Source: Mytilus edulis
Taxonomy: Eukaryota > Mollusca > Bivalvia > Mytilida > Mytilidae
Reading direction: 5' to 3'
DNA: 64,000 bases
NCBI RefSeq assembly: GCF_963676685.1
Contig: NC_092344.1
Location: 87,760,749 to 87,824,748 of the forward strand
The position numbers were made by a program, and so were the translations under genes. A model generated the notes under the pieces. The model searched no databases. It was not told the origin of the DNA and saw only the letters and a program-made list of their open reading frames with translations. Below, piece after piece: positions 58,941 through 64,000 of the stretch (within the stretch, counting starts at the first letter, position 1; every line of letters begins with the position of its first letter).

Positions 58941-61900
58941 GTAATAAACTCTTTGTTTGTTATTTAGGACCATTATCAGTAAAATGTTTATAAACCACCT
59001 GTTTATCTGGCATCAGTTTCTGTTAATGTAAAAAAAATCTAAAATGGATAAAGAAATAAAGCTGATCTTTGGTATACGGTTCATGTTTATGGATTATGTT
59101 TTTTTCTGTTTATTTGTTAGTTAATGGAATTATGGTCCTATGATTTGACTTTTACCTTTCATTTCGTGCAAGTTTTGTATATAAAGGTTTAAGATATTAC
59201 TGTGACTTGACTTTAAGTGTTGCTCTCCACCTATTGCAGTTCATTCAAAATTCTGACCCAATTGCAATGTTTTATCAAAACAAAATGTTCAACATTAAGT
59301 CAGAAACTTTAACCAACTGCTGCATAGTCTAGTCAACTAAGAGCTAGTTGATAAAATAAAGCATATGTACAATCCAAAACTTTAATTCCACTTAATTGTT
59401 GGTATTATGAAAATGAAGTGAACAATTTCAATAGATATTATAATTGTAAAGAGTTATTGGAAACATTAGAGGAAATCATTTTTGAATAGCAGTTAATTAA
59501 AAGAATGAAGTTGATGAGAAAAATCTGGAATTAATTATATATGACTTGATCAAAAAGTATTTATACATAATTACAATTTTTGTTTCAGTAATCTTGCACA
59601 TCTATAACTTATACATGTATAGAAGTCTCTAAAAAAGTAAATGTGTTAGAACCTATGCACTTAAAAACTTAAGACATTAAAGTACTGTTTATTGAAACCT
59701 TCGACTGCTACATTTACTTGTTTTCATTGTATAAATGTCATATCACTTTCAAGTCTACGATTATGAGCCTTTCCTTATTGAATTTAGTTGATATATTAAG
59801 TATCTTATGGACTTCTTTCATATTACAAGTGCCATATATTAATATTTACTCTGCTATAAATCTAGTCAATATTGATATTAGGAAATGAACACTGTCAAAT
59901 CTGTCCTCTTACTTATTATAACCAAGGATGTCTTCTGAGGGTCAGGTTTTCTTTTATTTTCATTATTAAAGTATATACTGAGAATTCATTAGTTATGCAT
60001 GGGTACCAATTTTTAGTGGTTTGAGAAAAATTGCAAATTTCATTGTTTTGGCAGAGACTGCACACATTTCTTTAGAAAATTTGTAATTCGTTGAACATTT
60101 AGATTCATGGTTTGTCTGTACCCACGAAATCCATAAAAATTGGTATCCAACAAATATTAATGAATCCACAGTACATTGGATTAGAAAGAATTTATGTCAG
60201 TATGTATATTCATTTTCTCATTATTATATAAAGTTTGATTAAATATGTTTTACTTAAAGTTTTTTTAGATTGATTCTTATTTTTGTTTTAATTCAAATTA
60301 CATTTTGCAGTCTTTCTATTCTATATAAAGGCAATATATTTTCTTCATAAATGTATTGTGCTTCTTAAAATTAGAGATAAAAAGATGTTTGAAACATGTT
60401 CTTTTATCAAAATAATCATGTTCCTTGCAGAAGAAAATGAAGGAGAGAGTTGGGCAATCACTAATGCATATGAAAATGGCACAGATGGAAGACAGAAAAA
60501 GAAACATCCAACATATGAATCCTGGTTAGCTGGGTCTCCACATGACTCGGACGAATATGACACAGATTTAGAGGCTGATGTTCAAAAAGGTAATAAAGGA
60601 GGGGGAGTGTAGTATTTTTTTTATGTCACCTACTGAAAATTTGATATTATTTATTGGATGCTAGTATTCATGCATTCCTGAATTTTGTTGATAAAGGCCT
60701 TGGTAGCCAAGTGGTCTAAGTAGTTACTACCGTCATCACTAGCCAGTCAACACTGAGGTTGCAAGTTCAAACCTTGCTTGTGTGGGTACACTTGGCTCTA
60801 ATCTTAATTGTCTAGGATTGTCAGTTTTCCTATCAAAGGTCTGTGGTTTTCTCTGGGCACTTCGGTTTCCTCCACCATTAAAAACTGGCCGCCACGAAAT
60901 TGCCCAAAAGCGGTGCTTAAAAGTGTTGTTAAAACACAAAAAATCAAATCAATCTGAAGAAGCAGCCCAAGTTTTTTTGTATATAAAACATACAGAATTT
61001 GTATTCACATAACAGTGGATGAACTTAATGTACATGTATTACATTTATAAAAAGACCATCTGTACAGAATAAGATGAGGAGTTTTTTGTTTAACTTCAGC
61101 TGACATTTATTGTTTATTTGTATATCTGAATATTGGCTAAAGATGCATCAGTTATTATATATATGTAGACTAAGTTAAATTGATTATTTTATCCTGAAAT
61201 AGCTTGTTATATTTATTTGTTTTTCCCTATCAAACTCACACAATTTTATATTAGTACATTTTTAGTGCATATTTCATACCAAATTTGTACTTTTGAATAT
61301 ATTTTTCTTTTGAACAATGGAGACAGTTCATGTACAAGTTTGGGTTAGATTGGCCCTGAAATCGATTTCAGAGTCAATTATTACCTTTTGTTTTAACATA
61401 AGGAATGAATATATCTAAATATTATCATTTTGACAGCTATCCTGGATTTGGAAATAGAAGAAATTAAAAAGAATCGAAAAGGTTTTAAAAAGAAGTGCTT
61501 CTTGACTAGATTTAACAAAATAAAATGATGCTTGAATTACAAATTTGAATACCAATTGAAAATTGCAGTTTTTGTTTATTATAGTTTTTAATAAAGTGTA
61601 TTAACTTTGATTATTACAGTTACAATGATATGCCTAATCTTTTCAATGTTAAATCTGTAATTTATTTGTGCTTTAAAGTTTGCAAACATTAAAGAAGTCT
61701 GCATTTAATTTCAAGCATCATTAGCTAATATATTAAACTGATTTCAATAATTTGATTTTAACAGTGTGTAAATGAGTTTTTTTGGTCATGAACAAATTTC
61801 TGTTTTAACAGTAATTCCTGTTATATGTGCATTAATGTTTTCACTCTTAATATATTTGTTGTGGTATTATTAATTTGGTTTATCTACACAACATTCTAAT

Positions 61901-63909
61901 ATGAGTTCTTCAAATTATTGCTTTGAGGTACACATGCAGCCATTGTAAAATATGAATGTATATGGACATACTGCTGGAAAATGCAGGAATGTCCAACTGA
62001 AAATTGTCAGAAGATGAAACAGAAACATTTGTTGAAAGCCCTTTTTTTTTTAATAAAAGGAATATAATTAATCACTTTTATCAAAACCTGTCAAGGCTCA
62101 AGGGTATAATATTTTCAGAAATTCCAAATTTTATTTGTTACTTTATTAGTTGTTACTGTATCATATGGTACAAAAATCAGTAAAAGAAATCAATTTGTTT
62201 TGTCCACCAGATGACTTATAAAATGTATATATCATTGAAAAAGCTCCAAATTATCTCCCTTTGGTGCAAAAAAGCCTTTTTTTTGCATTAAAATTGAAAA
62301 ATCTTTTTTAACTCATCGTTGACCTATATTGTTTATTATTATTTTTAAATAAGCTGTACTTAAACTTAAGGTGGTACCTAACACTACAGGGAGATAACTC
62401 TGTAAAATCAGCTAAACGTTTTAATTACGTTGTGTTGTTAAGGGAATATTAAGCTTCTCAATGATCAAAATAAGTGTTTGTCAAACTGTTATACAACCAG
62501 TGTAATTTTTCTGATAAAATGGTTGGTTAAAATTTTTTCAAATTTTTATATTTTTGTCAAAGAGTCAAAGTAAATTCTTTGTCAAAATTTCAAGAATATT
62601 AAACAGGCCAAATTTATTTTAGTTTAAGTGTTGGGTACCACCTTAAATATTTTAAAATTTAAGCGATTTCTGTAACTTAGTTCTTTTTTTATTTCAATAT
62701 TACCTCTATTTCTCCTATTATAATTTAACAGAAAAAAACTACCTCTGCAAAAATGTATGTTTCATTCGAAGGCAGATTGTGAGGGTAAATGAACAGTGAC
62801 CCCATTTTTTTATTTTATTTTTCTATTAAGTATAAGATAAAGTTCATTTATAGAAAAATATAGCAAAATCCTATATAAAGAAAAAAATCAATTTAGCCCC
62901 CTTATTATGTCATTGCAAACTGCATACTCGTGTCACTGATTCAGTTTTCTTTGTCTTTGATGTTAATAATTATAATATTGTGTTCAATAAGAAGAACAGC
63001 AAACATTTCCTTTCTTCTAGAACACTTCTATCTAAAAGAATTGCTGTCTTTGTCTTTCATATTAGAGTAGAAATAAATCATGGGGCTTAAATTTATATTG
63101 ATTTTTCCAATGGCTGCTCCTTCATAAAGCTGATATTTTACCCTTTGCATGTCAGCTTAAATGGCCAACCTGTGGTAAAATCAATATAACTTCAAGCCCA
63201 CATGAAATATTTCTTAAATATACAAATGTTTTGTATATGGCTTAAATTTCCCAAACACTTTGAGAGTAGTAAACAGATTTTCACCATGTATTTACAATGA
63301 TCAACATACTTTGAATCCTAATATTCATTTCAAATTTTGATTAATGAATAGGAATTAAAGACAGGAATATTTCACATGGCATAAAAGAATACTAGTATAT
63401 GGCTATTTATAAGTTTGATTGGTTTTTTTTAAGTGCAATACAGCTTTCTGGGTGCACAACTCAAGTGTATGGAATAATTTTCAACATGTACATTTCAGAC
63501 CAAAAAATTGAATATTTAAAAATATAAAACATTTATGACCAGACAGAGATCCCACCTTTGTTTTAGAACAATAACATAATTCATTAACTAGGGGATTTTC
63601 AGACAAATGTATCATTTTTAAAATTTGATTTAAACCATGTCTTCAATGAAGAATATGATATCCGACAGATACTTCAAGCACTGATAGTTGGAAGCTTATG
63701 CAATAAGTTGGAAATTAATGTTTTGTTTGTTTTTTTAATGAAAAAGAAAATTATTTGGAAGAGGTAAAACTACAGAGTAAGTATAACAACATACAACTTT
63801 GTTGTCCTGTTGAATGGAATATTTCATTTATCTCCCTTAAAAATCCTCCAAAACAGCAACATTCCAGTCTGTAAATGACAAAAGTTGGTATCCTTATACA
63901 TTAAATGAG
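58436..63909 (+). CDS. Unrecognised Ser/Pro-rich protein, 5' part of gene
   Basis: I do not recognise this gene. Exons 58436-58940, 60431-60589 and 61437-61481 join in phase 1, and probable exons 63747-63776 and 63857-63909 continue toward the right edge. An in-frame TAG precedes the ATG directly, after a CTTTTCTAG acceptor, so translation likely begins at MMDDQ. Residues 1-38 contain RTPSP four times (7-11, 18-22, 25-29, 34-38), then a basic disordered stretch with NLRRPWTAHVK and RKTSKKISRKTPTR. Exon 2 has ESWAITNAYENG and HPTYESWLAGSPHDSDEYDT; exon 3 has AILDLEIEEIKKNRK, a likely helix or coiled coil. The repeated proline-directed motifs suggest phosphorylation or microtubule association, as in some cytoskeletal and ciliary proteins; this is inference. 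Confidence 0.7.
59976..60173. mobile_element. MITE with TACTGTGGATTCATT-type ends
   Basis: The left end TACTGAGAATTCATTAGTT and the right end (inverse of TACTGTGGATTCATTAATA) pair imperfectly, followed inward by GGTACCAATTTTTA and its inverse. TA at the borders suggests a Tc1/mariner-type MITE. It lies in intron 1 of the unknown gene. Confidence 0.65.
60431..60589 (+). CDS. Unknown gene, coding exon 2
   Basis: After a CCTTGCAG acceptor it completes Glu169 and encodes ENEGESWAITNAYENGTDGR, a KKK cluster, YESWLAGSPHDSDEYDTDLE and ADVQK. It ends in phase 1 at GTAATA. The acidic SxDEYDTDLE stretch looks like a phosphorylated or binding segment. Confidence 0.78.
60700..60955 (+). mobile_element. 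tRNA-headed SINE (V-SINE-like), plus strand copy
   Basis: The head has an A-box-like TAGCCAAGTGG (60704-60714) and a B-box-like AGTTCAAACC (60764-60773). It is followed by a conserved-looking body with GTGGTTTTCTCTGGGCACTT and CGGTTTCCTCCACC and an A-rich end. A minus-strand relative lies at 28745-28934. It may correspond to the molluscan RUDI V-SINE; that name is a guess. Confidence 0.7.
61437..61481 (+). CDS. Unknown gene, coding exon 3
   Basis: After TTTTGACAG it completes Ala222 and encodes ILDLEIEEIKKNRK plus one base, phase 1. The donor GTTTTA is weak. Reading through gives GFKKKCFLTRFNKIK and TGA at 61526-61528, with AATAAA at 61590, so a short terminal isoform is possible. Confidence 0.6.
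61590..61595 (+). terminator. Possible polyadenylation signal for a short isoform
   Basis: AATAAA lies 62 bases after the TGA that follows exon 3 read-through, a usual distance for a terminal exon. It would make a short isoform of about 251 residues. Confidence 0.3.
62366..62646. mobile_element. TTAA-flanked MITE with GGTGGTACC ends
   Basis: TTAAGGTGGTACCTAACACT at the left and its inverse with one mismatch at the right border a 281-bp element. TTAA on both sides fits piggyBac-type mobilisation. It lies between exons 3 and 4 of the unknown gene. Confidence 0.75.
63747..63776 (+). CDS. Unknown gene, probable coding exon 4
   Basis: This 30-base exon would encode NYLEEVKLQ, phase 1 to phase 1, between an AAAAAG acceptor after a T-rich tract and a strong GTAAGTA donor. 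It is supported only by splice signals and frame. Confidence 0.4.
63857..63909 (+). CDS. Unknown gene, probable coding exon 5
   Basis: After CAAAACAG it encodes TFQSVNDKSWYPYTLNE and ends in phase 0 at GTAAGTAT. The entering phase fits either exon 3 or exon 4. The gene continues beyond the window. Confidence 0.6.
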
Positions 63910-64000
63910 GTAAGTATACTGATAAGTTCTATACAAAATGAAATGTATGAGTTTTGCCGTATAAATGATTAATAGGTGATTTAATTTGTAACAAGGCCAA

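Noticed and set aside
58575-58967. 130-codon ORF in another frame of the unknown gene exon 1
   Set aside because: It is a shadow of the main frame, which carries the RTPSP repeats and joins exon 2 in phase.
60700-60790. Functional tRNA gene
   Set aside because: The A and B boxes are degenerate, a cloverleaf cannot be drawn, and the sequence continues into a SINE body shared with another locus.

Overview
This is AT-rich metazoan DNA with long introns and a very high load of dispersed repeats. No bacterial-style gene organisation is present. The repeat types point to a bivalve mollusc, most likely a marine mussel close to Mytilus: Pearl/Helentron-like elements with internal tandem units and an (ACGG)n or (GAC)n tract, a tRNA-headed SINE, and a hammerhead-bearing short retroelement. 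The species is inferred from repeat style only.

Four protein-coding loci can be supported. (1) RPAP3, minus strand, 18388 down to 1509: ten coding exons whose phases all join, giving about 506 residues with one TPR block and the C-terminal RPAP3 domain. (2) A single-coding-exon TMEM229B-like membrane protein, plus strand, 27710-28210. (3) An adiponectin receptor (PAQR family), minus strand, 45239 down to 38587: six coding exons, 392 residues, all three zinc-binding histidines kept. (4) An unrecognised Ser/Pro-rich gene, plus strand, starting at 58436 and running off the right edge, with three well supported and two probable exons. The four genes have no evident joint function; RPAP3 is an HSP90 co-chaperone subunit, AdipoR a seven-pass receptor.

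Most of the rest is transposon-derived. RPAP3 intron 4 (6349-12433) holds a stack of nested elements: a terminal-inverted-repeat element filled with a 54-bp minisatellite, split by a hAT-type element with a perfect 8-bp target duplication, which is split by a Harbinger-like element with a TAA duplication, which carries a further repeat. RPAP3 introns 1 and 2 contain further MITEs, fold-backs and a 47-bp inverted repeat. The RPAP3-TMEM229B interval has repeat family B, direct duplications and, at 24354-24397, a complete type I hammerhead ribozyme. The TMEM229B-AdipoR interval has a SINE, MITEs and a family C repeat interrupted by a family A repeat and by a decayed Tc1 element. The AdipoR-unknown gene interval has families B, C and D, fold-backs and MITEs.

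The strongest unusual signals are the intact hammerhead; the base-paired 3' hairpins of repeat families A and C, which differ in sequence but keep pairing and share the same trailing motif; and the nested stack in RPAP3 intron 4.
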